The translations under genes were made by a program, and so were the position numbers. A stretch of DNA of 64,000 nucleotides from Streptomyces fildesensis. GTDB taxonomy: Bacteria > Actinomycetota > Actinomycetes > Streptomycetales > Streptomycetaceae. Positions within the stretch are counted from its first letter, which is position 1, and every line of letters begins with the position of its first letter. This document shows positions 26,879-35,139 of this stretch, in pieces. The stretch is from positions 372,001 through 436,000 of the forward strand of contig NZ_JAAIKO010000001.1 of the NCBI RefSeq assembly GCF_016107395.1, read 5' to 3'. Below the pieces are notes generated by a model. It was not told where the DNA came from. It saw only the letters and a program-made list of their open reading frames with translations, and did not search any database.

Positions 26879-27292
26879 GATGCCCGCGCCGGCCGGCGAG
26901 TCGCCGGGGGCCGGCGGGGAGCCCCCGGACTCGGCCAGCGACCACCGCCGACGCTCACAGAAGGCTGGTCAGCCATGGCGGGGTCCGCCCCTCTCGCTCG
27001 ACACCTGCGCAGTCAAACACCGCCGCGGCCCCGGCCGGACGGTCGCGAACCCAAGTGAGCAGCGGTTGAGCAGGTTCTGAGCTGGGGAGAGACACCCGGC
27101 GCAGCACGGCTGCCGCCCGGCCCGGGTCACCGCTGACGGCTCGCCAACTCCCGCGCCCGCACACGGGAACAGGGTTGTCGGCCCGCCACCCGAGGTAAGG
27201 AGAGGTGGAGCGGCTGAGTGGATCGGCCGGGTATCCACCTCCTGCCCGGCTCCGCCCCGCGAGACCCACCGGAGGACGCCGGTGACGGGTGA
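26879..27292. other. 414-bp gene-free region upstream of the NB-ARC/TPR gene
   Basis: The stretch contains no convincing frame. Around 27202-27238 a GAGGTGGA...TCCACCTC inverted repeat brackets a 20-odd-base loop and could fold in the 5-prime leader of the downstream gene. No known riboswitch consensus could be matched by eye. Confidence 0.35.
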
Positions 27293-30200
27293 GTGACCGC
27301 GAAGGGGAGCACCTTGAAAGAAGCGCCAGAGCCGGCGAAACCGTCCGGGAGGGACCGGGCGGAGGTCGAGAGCCGGCTGAAGCTGGCCGTGGTCGAGGAG
27401 GCACGCGGCAGTACGCCGGCGGACGCGGAGCGGCTGCTGCAGCGGGCGCTGGCCTCGCTGGACGAGATCATGGCGCAGGCCGCCGGGGAGTACGCGCTGT
27501 ATCTGCGCGCCACCGGTGACGGGCCCGCCGGGCAGCCGGGGTTCGCCGGGCGGTTCCCGCGCGGGACGGTGACCACCGCCGCGATCACCGCGGGCGCGGT
27601 CGGGGTGACGGCGTTCGCGGTGGACGTCATCGGCCAGAACCTGTCGGCCGGGGCGTCCCTCACCACCGGGCTGGCCGCCGGGGCGGTCGGAGCGGTGGCC
27701 GTCGGACTCAGAGGCACGGCCACGCCCCTTCCCGACTCCCCCGCGGCGGCCGACGACCCGGCCCCGTACCGGCTGCGCTGGCTGGACGCGGTGGAGCAGC
27801 GCGGCATCCGGCCCTTCCTCGAACAGCACCGGAGCCGGGCGACGGCGGAGTCCGCCTCCTCCCGGGCCGCCTCCCCCGCCACGGCCAACGGCCGGCACCA
27901 GGTTCCGGCGCCGCGCCGCACCGACCGCAGCGCCGCAGCCAGGACCCGGGCCGTGCTGGAGCAGTCGTTCGGCCAACTGCCCTCCGCGGACGGCCCGTTC
28001 GCCGGGCGCCGCAAGCAGGTCGCGCAGATCGCGCAGTGGGTGCACCAGGCCCGGGTGTCCACGGAGAGCAAGCCGACCGTCGTCGTCCTGCACGGACCGG
28101 CCGGCGCCGGGGCGACCACCCTCGCGGTGCGCGCCGCCCGCCAGCTGCGCGACCAGTTCCGCGGCTCGTGCGTGGTGGACCTGCGCGGCGGGGCCCTGGA
28201 CGAACGCCCGCTGCCGACCCGGGACGCGCTGCTGCACCTGCTCAACCGGCTCGGCGCGCCCCGCGAGCAGCTGCTGTTCCGGGAGCGCCCCAACCACGAG
28301 CAGCATCTGCGGCGGCTCGCCGACCAGTACCAGAAGCATCTGACGGGCACGCCGGTGACGATCGTGCTCGACGACGCCTCCGACGCCGAACAGGTGCGGA
28401 TGCTGGTCCCCGAGCGGTCCGAGGCGCTGGTGCTGGTCACCGCCCGCGAGCCGCTCTCCCTGGACCTGCCCAACGCGTGGGTGCACAGCCTGCCCGTCGG
28501 CCCGCTCGGCGCCGCCGACACCCATGAGCTGCTGGGCGAGCTGGCCAGGACCGCGAAGGCGCCCGAGCCCACCTCGGTGGAGTCCGAGCGGCTGCGCGGC
28601 CTGTGCGACGGTCTGCCGATCGCGCTGCGGATAGCCGGCGCGGCGCTGCAGGAGCACGGCACGGCCGCCGGACTCGCCGCCGACCTGGAGGCCTACGGCC
28701 CGCAGGAGGCCGTCGAGCGGATCCTCGCGCTGCGCTACCACGACCAGCCCGAGCCGTCCCGGCGGCTGCTGCGCCGGCTCGCGCTCGCCGGGCGGGCCAG
28801 CTTCGGCGCGGCGGCCGCCGCCGCACTGCTGGCCACCGACGAGCAGGAGGCCGGCCGCCGGCTGGAGGAGCTGGCGCGGGCCGGACTGATCGAGCACATC
28901 CGCGGCAGCCGCTACCGGCCGCACGACCTCGTACGCCGCTTCGCGCACGCGCGGCTGCTCGACGAGGAGGACCCGGCCGAGCGCGCCGCCGCCCATGAGC
29001 GGCTGATCCGCAGCTACGCCGAGCTGGCCAACGCCGTGATCCGCCTCGTCGAGGGCAAGACGTCCACCCGGGCCGGGCGCTTCGGCGCACACGGCTTCGC
29101 CTCGCTCGAAATGGCGCTGCGCTGGCTCGACGACGAGTCGAGCTTCATCACCGCCGCGCTGCGGCACGCCGAGGGCGTGGACCGCACCGTCGTCCAGGCC
29201 CTGCTCGGCGCGCTGTGCGACTACTGCCTGCTGCGCGGCGACCTGTACCGGCTCGGGGAGATCAGCGAGCTGGCGCAGGCGTCCAAGGCCGCCCCGGACG
29301 AGGAGCAGAACATCCTGGTGCGGTCGGTGCAGTGGCGCACCGGCATCGCGGCCCGGCAGCTCGGCGAACTCGACAAGGCGCGTTCCACCCTCAGCTCCGT
29401 CGTCGACCTGTACTTCGAGGCGCAGCACCCGGCGGGCGCCGCCCGCGCGCTCGGCAGCCTCGGCATCACCCTGCACCACCAGGGCAGCCTGCGGGAGGCG
29501 GAGAGCAAGCTCCGCGAGGCCCTGGAGCTGCAGGCCGCACCGGAGCTCGGCGAGGACCGGGCGTGGACGCAGCACGCGCTGGCGGCCGTGCTGCGCGACA
29601 TGGGCCAGCTCGGCAAGGCCCTGCCGCTGCTCCTGGAATCCCTCGAACTGCACCGGCAGAACGAGAGCGTCAGCGGGCAGGCCTGGGCCCACCTCCAGCT
29701 CGGGCAGGTCCATCTGCGGCTCGGCGCGGTCGACGAGGGCGAGGCCGAGCTGCGCAGCGCCGGCCAGTGCTACGCGCTGACCCGCGACCCGCGCGGCGCC
29801 GCGTGGACCCGCACCCAGCTCGCCCGCGCCACCCTCCAGCGCGGCAACGCCCAGGAGGCCGCCCGCGAACTGGACGAGGCACTCGTCCGCCACCGGGCCT
29901 GCGAGGACGCCCGCGGCGAGGCCTGGACGCTGTACTACCTGGGGCACGCGCTGGAGGAGTCCGGCAACGGCGACCAGGCGCTGCGCACCCTGGAGCGGGC
30001 CCGTTCCATGTTCAGCCGGATACGGGACGTGTACGGGCTGGCCTGCGCCCGCCACCACTCGGCCCGGGTCACCCGCGACCAGCGGGCCGTCCGCACCGGC
30101 AACCTCCGCAACAGCGGCTTCGCCCGCCAGCTGCTCCAGGACGCCCGGCAGGACTTCCGGCGGATCGGCGTCGAGCACGGCGAGGCCTGGTCCTGCCTGG

Positions 30201-30568
30201 AGCTCGCCGTGATCGACGCCGGGAACAACCGTTTCGTCGAGGCCCTCACGCTGCTGGACGAGGCCCGCGAGCTCTTCCACGGCCTCGGCGACCGGCGCGG
30301 CCAGGACTGGGCGGTGTTCCTCCGCTGCACCGTCCAGCCCCTGCTGTCCGACGACGGCGCCGGGCAGGCCGCCGACACGCTGCGCGCCCTGCTGGCCGCG
30401 CACTACCCGGGCCGGGACCCGGATCTGGAGGAGTACGCCGAGGCCTACACCGTCCTGCTGGAGCGCGGTACGGCCACCCACGGCGGCAGCTGGGAGGCGT
30501 GGCGGCTGGGCATGATGCCGCGGCGCTCCGCGCGCATGGTCATGGACCTGCTGCCGGCGGCGCCCTGA
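27293..30568 (+). CDS. STAND protein: NB-ARC-like ATPase with C-terminal TPRs, degenerate P-loop
   Basis: A 1091-residue AfsR-like protein without the SARP DNA-binding domain. Order: polar N-terminus; two hydrophobic segments at about 92-138 (TTAAITAGAVGVTAFAVDVI) that could anchor it in the membrane; a linker; an NB-ARC-type module from about residue 240; TPR repeats from about 600 (GIAARQLGELDKARS, TQHALAAVLRDMGQLGKA, GEAWTLYYLGHALEESGNG). The P-loop reads GPAGAGATT: the Walker A lysine is Ala274. The Walker B VTIVLDDASD is intact. NB-ARC/TPR proteins act as signalling switches; whether this one binds ATP is doubtful. GTG 27293 or TTG 27314 (better ribosome site, GGGGAG) may start it. Confidence 0.8.
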   Translation: MTAKGSTLKEAPEPAKPSGRDRAEVESRLKLAVVEEARGSTPADAERLLQRALASLDEIMAQAAGEYALYLRATGDGPAGQPGFAGRFPRGTVTTAAITAGAVGVTAFAVDVIGQNLSAGASLTTGLAAGAVGAVAVGLRGTATPLPDSPAAADDPAPYRLRWLDAVEQRGIRPFLEQHRSRATAESASSRAASPATANGRHQVPAPRRTDRSAAARTRAVLEQSFGQLPSADGPFAGRRKQVAQIAQWVHQARVSTESKPTVVVLHGPAGAGATTLAVRAARQLRDQFRGSCVVDLRGGALDERPLPTRDALLHLLNRLGAPREQLLFRERPNHEQHLRRLADQYQKHLTGTPVTIVLDDASDAEQVRMLVPERSEALVLVTAREPLSLDLPNAWVHSLPVGPLGAADTHELLGELARTAKAPEPTSVESERLRGLCDGLPIALRIAGAALQEHGTAAGLAADLEAYGPQEAVERILALRYHDQPEPSRRLLRRLALAGRASFGAAAAAALLATDEQEAGRRLEELARAGLIEHIRGSRYRPHDLVRRFAHARLLDEEDPAERAAAHERLIRSYAELANAVIRLVEGKTSTRAGRFGAHGFASLEMALRWLDDESSFITAALRHAEGVDRTVVQALLGALCDYCLLRGDLYRLGEISELAQASKAAPDEEQNILVRSVQWRTGIAARQLGELDKARSTLSSVVDLYFEAQHPAGAARALGSLGITLHHQGSLREAESKLREALELQAAPELGEDRAWTQHALAAVLRDMGQLGKALPLLLESLELHRQNESVSGQAWAHLQLGQVHLRLGAVDEGEAELRSAGQCYALTRDPRGAAWTRTQLARATLQRGNAQEAARELDEALVRHRACEDARGEAWTLYYLGHALEESGNGDQALRTLERARSMFSRIRDVYGLACARHHSARVTRDQRAVRTGNLRNSGFARQLLQDARQDFRRIGVEHGEAWSCLELAVIDAGNNRFVEALTLLDEARELFHGLGDRRGQDWAVFLRCTVQPLLSDDGAGQAADTLRALLAAHYPGRDPDLEEYAEAYTVLLERGTATHGGSWEAWRLGMMPRRSARMVMDLLPAAP

Positions 30569-30667
30569 GGGCCGCAGGCAGGAGCGCCCGCCGGGCCGGT
30601 GTGCGGCCGGCCCGGCCGGCGCCCGGGCGCGTGACGAAGCCTGGTGGTCCTGGGACGCCTGGGCGCG

Positions 30668-30955
30668 TTACGAAGCCGGGTTGTCCTGGGAGGCCCGGGC
30701 GGCGGCCTGCGCCTCCCGGTGTGCCCGCAGACCCCGTGACGGCTTCGGGGCCGCCGCAGCGGGGTCCGGGGCCTCCTCGAAGTCGATCTTCTTGAACTGC
30801 TTGCCCATGTTCTTCATCAGCGCCCACAGCGACAGCGCGATCGCCGCGAAGATCACAAAGCCGATGAGACCGGGCGTCACCTTGTTGTTGTCCAGCTCCT
30901 GAGCGGCGAGCGGGACGTACTGGGTCAGTGCGTGGGAGGCAATCACGGTACCCAT
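30668..30955 (-). CDS. Small membrane protein co-transcribed with mca
   Basis: A 95-residue protein with one central membrane helix (TPGLIGFVIFAAIALSLWALM, about 27-47), a short N-terminal outside or amphipathic segment and a basic, Ala-rich cytoplasmic tail (FKKIDFEEAPDP...RGLRAHREAQAAARA). The ATG is 6 bp after the mca stop on the same strand, so the two share a transcript. Its constant place beside mca in streptomycetes is from memory. No function is known. Confidence 0.7.
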   Translation of the reverse strand: MGTVIASHALTQYVPLAAQELDNNKVTPGLIGFVIFAAIALSLWALMKNMGKQFKKIDFEEAPDPAAAAPKPSRGLRAHREAQAAARASQDNPAS

Positions 30956-30961
30956 TGTGCG

Positions 30962-31834
30962 CTAGGCGGTGCGGATGCCCGCGAAGAGGTCGTCCTCGGG
31001 CAGTGAGGTGTCCACGAGCGACTTGGCGAGCTCGTAGTCCTCGGTCGGCCAGACCTCCTGCTGGATCTCCATGGGAACGTGGAACCAGGCGCCGTCCGGG
31101 TCGATCTGGGTGGCGTGCGCGAGCAGCGCCTTGTCACGGATCTCGAAGAAGTCGGCGCAGGGCACATGGGTGCTGATCTGCCGCTCGGGGCGGTCGAACT
31201 GCTTCCAGCGCTCCAGCCACTCCGCGTACGGCGACTCCAGGCCGCGGGAGAGCAGCGCCTCGTGCATGGCGACGGTGCGTGCCTTGTTGAAGCCCTGGTT
31301 GTAGTAGAGCTTCTGCGGCGTCCACGGCTCGCCGGCCTCGGGGTAGCGCTCCGGGTCGCCCGCCGCCTCGAAGGCGATCATGGAGATCTTGTGGGTCATG
31401 ATGTGGTCGGGGTGCGGGTAGCCGCCGTTCTCGTCGTAGGTGGTGATCACCTGCGGCTTGAACTCACGGATCAGCTTCACCAGGGCGCCGGCTGCCTCCT
31501 CGACGTCCTGCACGGCGAAACAGCCGTCGGGCAGCGGGGGCAGCGGGTCGCCCTCGGGAAGGCCGGAGTCGACGAAGCCGAGCCAGGACTGCTTGACGCC
31601 CAGGATCTCGCGGGCCTCGTCCATCTCCTTGGCGCGGACCTCGTGGATGTGCTCCTCGATATAAGGGTCACCCTGGAGCTTGGGGTTGAGCACCGAGCCG
31701 CGTTCTCCGCCGGTGCAGGTGGCGACCAGTACGTCCACCCCCTCGGACACGTACTTGGCCATGGTGGCCGCGCCCTTGCTCGACTCGTCGTCAGGGTGGG
31801 CGTGGACGGCCATCAGTCGCAGCTGCTCAGTCAA
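30962..31834 (-). CDS. mca: Mycothiol S-conjugate amidase
   Basis: A 290-residue cytoplasmic zinc amidase of the MshB/Mca (LmbE) family. It cuts mycothiol conjugates of electrophiles and antibiotics into a mercapturic acid, which is exported, and GlcN-inositol, which is recycled. The zinc ligands are in AHPDDESSKG (His, Asp) and GGYPHPDH (His). Features favouring Mca over MshB are CTGGERGSVLN and KLYYNQGFNKARTVAMHEALL. TTG start with GAGG upstream. Present only in mycothiol producers, which supports the actinobacterial origin. A sigma-R-like promoter lies at 31898-31924. Confidence 0.93.
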   Translation of the reverse strand: MTEQLRLMAVHAHPDDESSKGAATMAKYVSEGVDVLVATCTGGERGSVLNPKLQGDPYIEEHIHEVRAKEMDEAREILGVKQSWLGFVDSGLPEGDPLPPLPDGCFAVQDVEEAAGALVKLIREFKPQVITTYDENGGYPHPDHIMTHKISMIAFEAAGDPERYPEAGEPWTPQKLYYNQGFNKARTVAMHEALLSRGLESPYAEWLERWKQFDRPERQISTHVPCADFFEIRDKALLAHATQIDPDGAWFHVPMEIQQEVWPTEDYELAKSLVDTSLPEDDLFAGIRTA

Positions 31835-31897
31835 GGCTGGATCCTCTAGTCATCGGTAGTAGCCCCCTCGTTCCATGTAAAGGGCGCCTCCTATAGT

Positions 31898-31924
31898 GAC
31901 CGAAGCGAGGGGGCAATTAATTCC
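31898..31924 (-). promoter_or_regulatory. Candidate sigma-R (thiol stress) promoter of mca
   Basis: On the minus strand GGAAT (31924-31920), 19 bases, then GTC (31900-31898) fits the sigma-R consensus GGAAT-N18/19-GTT in all but the last base. It is 64 bases before the TTG. mca is a reported sigma-R target in S. coelicolor (from memory). Overlaps the region upstream of the DUF4307 gene. Confidence 0.4.
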
Positions 31925-31949
31925 ATGGCCCCCACCGGAAGGAACGATC

Positions 31950-32360
31950 ATGGCTGCGGTGCGCGAGGGGCTGCCCGAAGGGCGCTACGGACGCGGCGCC
32001 GATGCGCGGGCCGACCGGCGACTGAAGATCATCGGCCTGGTGCTGGGCGTGCTGGCACTGGGCGGGGTCGGCTGGTTCGGCTGGCACTCGGTCGCGGGCA
32101 CGGACGTGAGCGGCGAGGTCATCAAGTCCCGGGCCGTCTCGGACCAGGCCGTGGAAATCCATCTGGAGGTCCGTAAGGACGCCGGAACGGTCGCCGTGTG
32201 CACGCTGCGCTCGGTGGACAAGGACCACACTGAGGTGGGACGCATGGACGTGACCATGCGCGACCACAAGAAGCAGGTCGATACCGTGGTCACCATGCGG
32301 ACCACCCACCGCGGGGAGACCGCTGAGCTGCTCGGCTGCAAGCCGGCGGACCAGGGCTGA
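31950..32360 (+). CDS. DUF4307 membrane-anchored protein
   Basis: A 136-residue protein: about 28 polar residues (PEGRYGRGADARADRRLK), one membrane helix (IIGLVLGVLALGGVGWFGW, about 28-46), then an extracytoplasmic beta-rich domain with two cysteines (VAVCTLRSVDKDH; LLGCKP). DUF4307 proteins are restricted to actinobacteria and are usually found between mca and greA, as here. Function unknown. The ATG at 31950 has AAGGA seven bases before it and keeps the GRYG motif; an ORF start further upstream is not needed. Divergent from mca. Confidence 0.85.
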   Translation: MAAVREGLPEGRYGRGADARADRRLKIIGLVLGVLALGGVGWFGWHSVAGTDVSGEVIKSRAVSDQAVEIHLEVRKDAGTVAVCTLRSVDKDHTEVGRMDVTMRDHKKQVDTVVTMRTTHRGETAELLGCKPADQG

Positions 32361-32492
32361 CCTGCCACGACGACACACTGACGATTTCCCGCTCCCGTGT
32401 GGGTGCCGGAATTGTTAAGCTCCAGGTTTCGCCCGGCCACGCGATGGCAAGGCACTCGACGCAGTCCCACGCAGTACCTACGAGGAGCACCA

Positions 32493-32999
32493 GTGACCCA
32501 GACCAGCCAGACCAGCGAGAGCGTCACCTGGCTGACCCAGGAGGCGTACGACCAGCTGAAGGCCGAGCTGGAGTACCTGTCGGGTCCGGCACGCGCTCTG
32601 ATCATCGCCAAGATCGAGGAAGCCCGCCAGGAGGGCGACCTCAAGGAGAACGCCGGCTACCACGCGGCGCGCGAGGATCAGGGCAAGCAGGAGCTGCGGG
32701 TCCGCCAGCTGACCCAGCTGCTGGAGCGTGCCAAGGTCGGCGAGGCGCCGGCCGACACCGGCGTGGTCGCGCCCGGCATGGTCGTGACGATCGCCTTCGA
32801 CGGCGACCCGGACGACACCATGACCTTCCTGGTGGGCTCGCGTGAGTACGTGAGCGACACCCTGGAGACGTACTCGCCGCAGTCCCCGCTGGGCAAGGGC
32901 GTGAGCGGCAAGAAGGCCGGCGAGGACGCCGTCTACGAGCTGCCGAACGGCAAGAAGTCCTCCGTGAAGATCCTCTCGGTCAAGCCGCACCGCGGCTGA
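32493..32999 (+). CDS. greA: Transcription elongation factor GreA
   Basis: A 168-residue factor that reaches into the RNA polymerase secondary channel and stimulates cleavage of backtracked RNA. The N-terminal coiled coil (about 12-85) has the acidic tip in EEARQEGDLKENAGYHAAREDQG, with the two essential acidic residues, and the C-terminal FKBP-like domain is at about 90-165 (VVAPGMVVTIAFDGDP, SPLGKGVSGKKAGE). GTG start with GAGGAG five bases upstream. The gene is followed by a perfect 18-bp hairpin. Confidence 0.97.
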   Translation: MTQTSQTSESVTWLTQEAYDQLKAELEYLSGPARALIIAKIEEARQEGDLKENAGYHAAREDQGKQELRVRQLTQLLERAKVGEAPADTGVVAPGMVVTIAFDGDPDDTMTFLVGSREYVSDTLETYSPQSPLGKGVSGKKAGEDAVYELPNGKKSSVKILSVKPHRG

Positions 33000-33000
33000 C

Positions 33001-33040
33001 CTTCCGGGACACACCTTCCTGGACACACCTTCCGGGACAC
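33001..33040. repeat. Three copies of a 14-bp repeat after greA
   Basis: CTTCCGGGACACAC is repeated head to tail almost three times (second copy TTCCTGG, last copy short) between the greA stop and its terminator. Non-coding; function unknown. Confidence 0.75.
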
Positions 33041-33044
33041 CGCA

Positions 33045-33084
33045 GAACGGGCTCCCCGCCGTGGGTACGGCGGGGAGCCCGTTC
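33045..33084. terminator. Perfect bidirectional hairpin, greA versus ABC permease
   Basis: GAACGGGCTCCCCGCCGT and its exact complement (18-bp stem) flank a four-base loop GGGT. It lies between convergent greA and the ABC permease gene and can end both. Confidence 0.85.
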
Positions 33085-33117
33085 CGCGTTACGGGTCAGG
33101 TCAGGCGGTCGTCCGGG

Positions 33118-33972
33118 TCAGGCGGTCGCGGAGCGGTACTTGCGCACTGCCAGGGTGCGGAACACCACGAGGATCAGGACGGACCAGAGCAGCGACGCCC
33201 ACACGGCGTGCTGCATCGGCCAGGCGCTGGACTGCGAGACGCCCGGGTTGCCGAACAGCTGCCGGCAGGCCTGCACCGTGGCGCTGAACGGATTCCATTC
33301 GGCGATGTGGCGCAGCCAGGGCGTCATGTTGGTGGTGTCCGCGAACGCGTTGGAAATGAACGTCACGGGGAACAGCCAGATCAGACCGCCGGAGGTGGCC
33401 GCCTCCGGGGTGCGGACCGACAGGCCGATCAGCGCGCCGATCCAGGAGAAGGCGTAGCCCAGCAGGAGCAGCAGCCCGAAGGCGCCGAGCATCTTGGGGA
33501 TGCCCTCGTGGACGCGCCATCCGACGATCAGGGCGACGACGGCCAGCACGACGACGGTCAGCATCGTCTGCACCAGGTCGGCGAGAGTGCGTCCGGTGAG
33601 GACCGCGCCGCGCGACATGGGCAGTGACCGGAAGCGGTCGATGAGGCCCTTGTTCATGTCGTCGGCGATGCCCGCGCCGGCGCCCGCCGTGGCGAAGGTG
33701 ACGGTCTGGGCGAAGATGCCCGCCATCAGGAATTCCTTGTACGTGTTGGGATCGGTGCTGCCGCCGACCTTCATGGAGCCGCCGAACACGTAGGTGAACA
33801 GCACCACGAACATGATCGGCTGGATCAGCCCGAAAATGATCATCTCCGGGATGCGGGTCATCCGGATCAGATTGCGCTTGGCGATGACCAGCGAGTCCCG
33901 GACGGACTGCATGACCCCGCCGCCGGACCGCGGGGCGAGCGTGGTCGTGGGCTTCGCGTCGATGACGGCCAT
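33118..33972 (-). CDS. ABC-2 type exporter permease (DrrB-like)
   Basis: A 284-residue permease with six membrane helices (first near 37-58, IIFGLIQPIMFVVLFTYVFGG) and the ABC-2 signature region toward the C-terminus (GLIWLFPVTFISNAFADTTNM, WLRHIAEWNPFSATVQACRQLFGNP), typical of the daunorubicin-resistance DrrB group. It pairs with the ATPase encoded upstream: ATG overlaps its TGA (TGATG), so they are coupled. Exports a drug, antibiotic or lipid; substrate unknown. Only 43 bp separate the stop from the greA terminator. Confidence 0.9.
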   Translation of the reverse strand: MAVIDAKPTTTLAPRSGGGVMQSVRDSLVIAKRNLIRMTRIPEMIIFGLIQPIMFVVLFTYVFGGSMKVGGSTDPNTYKEFLMAGIFAQTVTFATAGAGAGIADDMNKGLIDRFRSLPMSRGAVLTGRTLADLVQTMLTVVVLAVVALIVGWRVHEGIPKMLGAFGLLLLLGYAFSWIGALIGLSVRTPEAATSGGLIWLFPVTFISNAFADTTNMTPWLRHIAEWNPFSATVQACRQLFGNPGVSQSSAWPMQHAVWASLLWSVLILVVFRTLAVRKYRSATA

Positions 33973-34940
33973 CACTTGGCCTCCTCTTCCGGTGCGGCGA
34001 CCTCGGCCTCGTGGCCGGTCAGCGAGAGGAACACATCGTCCAGGGTCGGGCGGCGCAGCCCGATGTCGTCGATCTCGATGCCCCGGGCGTCGAGATCGCG
34101 GATGACCTCGGCGAGCAGCTTGGCACCGCCGTCGACCGGGACGGTGATCCGGCGGGTGTGATCCTCGGTCTTGGTGTCGCCCTTGCCGAAGCCGCGCAGG
34201 ACGCCCTCCGCCTCGGCGAGCCGCTCCCGCTCGTGGACGACGACCTCGACGCGTTCGCCGCCGGTCTGCGCCTTGAGCTGGTCGGAGGTGCCGCGGGCGA
34301 TGACCTTGCCGTGGTCGATGACGCAGATGTCGTGCGCGAGCTGGTCGGCCTCTTCGAGGTACTGGGTGGTGAGCAGCAGGGTCGTGCCGCCGGCCACCAG
34401 GTCCTGGATGACCTCCCACATGACCTGCCGGTTGCGCGGGTCCAGGCCCGTCGTGGGCTCGTCCATGAACATCACGGGCGGCTTGACGACGAGCGCGGCG
34501 GCGAGGTCCAGCCGGCGGCGCATGCCGCCGGAGTACGTCTTGGTGGGCCGGTCGGCCGCGTCCGCGAGGTTGAAGCGGTCCAGCAGTTCGGCCGCGCGGA
34601 GCTTCGCGTCACGGCTCTTCATCTGGTAGAGCTGGCCGACCATCTGGAGGTTCTCACGGCCGGTCAGATACTCGTCGACCGCCGCGAACTGGCCGGACAG
34701 GCCGATGTGGCGGCGGACTTCGTTGGGGTGCTTGAGCACGTCGATACCGGCCACGACGGCGTTACCGCTGTCCGGTTGCAGCAGGGTGGTGAGAACCCGT
34801 ACGGCGGTGGTCTTGCCGGCGCCGTTCGGGCCCAGCAGTCCCAGAACCGTGCCTTCCGGGACGTCGAAATCCACTCCGTCCAATGCCCGTACGTCACCGA
34901 AGGTCTTGACCAGACCTTCGGCGTAGATCGCGCCTGGCAT
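33972..34940 (-). CDS. ABC exporter ATP-binding protein (DrrA-like)
   Basis: A 322-residue ATPase of the DrrA group. Walker A GPNGAGKTT near residue 37, Q-loop in GLSGQFAAVDEYLTGREN, signature YSGGMRRRLDLA, Walker B VMFMDEPTTGLDPRNR and the H-loop region are all in order; DrrA-type C-terminal extension follows (FLSLTGHEAE). The start at 34940 gives the standard MPGAIYAEGLVKTFGDVRALDG; an in-frame upstream start would add a Cys/Arg-rich stretch that overlaps the operators. GGGAG is about eight bases before the ATG. Supplies energy to the DrrB-like permease. Confidence 0.93.
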   Translation of the reverse strand: MPGAIYAEGLVKTFGDVRALDGVDFDVPEGTVLGLLGPNGAGKTTAVRVLTTLLQPDSGNAVVAGIDVLKHPNEVRRHIGLSGQFAAVDEYLTGRENLQMVGQLYQMKSRDAKLRAAELLDRFNLADAADRPTKTYSGGMRRRLDLAAALVVKPPVMFMDEPTTGLDPRNRQVMWEVIQDLVAGGTTLLLTTQYLEEADQLAHDICVIDHGKVIARGTSDQLKAQTGGERVEVVVHERERLAEAEGVLRGFGKGDTKTEDHTRRITVPVDGGAKLLAEVIRDLDARGIEIDDIGLRRPTLDDVFLSLTGHEAEVAAPEEEAK

Positions 34941-35050
34941 GTGACTACTCCCAATCCGGGGATAGGTCTCTGGTGTCGGTGTTCGCGAGGTTCGCGGGCG
35001 GCCGCGACCCGTTTCGGCCGGCGTCCGGGCCCGCACACACAGAGTCCAAA

Positions 35051-35089
35051 CGCGACACATCGCGAGCATGGCGCATGCGATATATCGCG
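35051..35089. promoter_or_regulatory. Twin CGCGA-ATCGCG operators upstream of the ABC exporter
   Basis: CGCGACACATCGCG (35051-35064) and TGCGATATATCGCG (35076-35089), whose core GCGATATATCGC is a perfect 12-bp palindrome, are two copies of one site 25 bp apart. They lie 110-150 bases upstream of the ATPase start in the 199-bp gap to the threonine dehydratase. Operators of this ATATATCGCG kind are, from memory, common for PadR/TetR regulators of drug exporters; no such regulator gene is adjacent. Confidence 0.6.
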
Positions 35090-35139
35090 TCAAGACCAGG
35101 GCTCCCGAAATCTTCGGGCACCTCGGCCCGGAGCGGACG

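Noticed and set aside
27196-27260. A tRNA-like stretch (GGAGAGGTGGAGCGGCTGAG)
   Set aside because: No T-arm, anticodon loop or acceptor pairing could be completed.
26969-30481. A 1170-codon open frame on the minus strand through the NB-ARC/TPR gene
   Set aside because: Very high GC makes antisense frames stay open. The plus-strand frame has clear NB-ARC and TPR motifs and normal third-position bias; the minus frame is Arg/Gly/Val-rich without motifs.
34941-35093. A 51-residue N-terminal extension of the Drr-type ATPase
   Set aside because: It would read through the twin operators, and the conserved DrrA start is at 34940 with a ribosome site.
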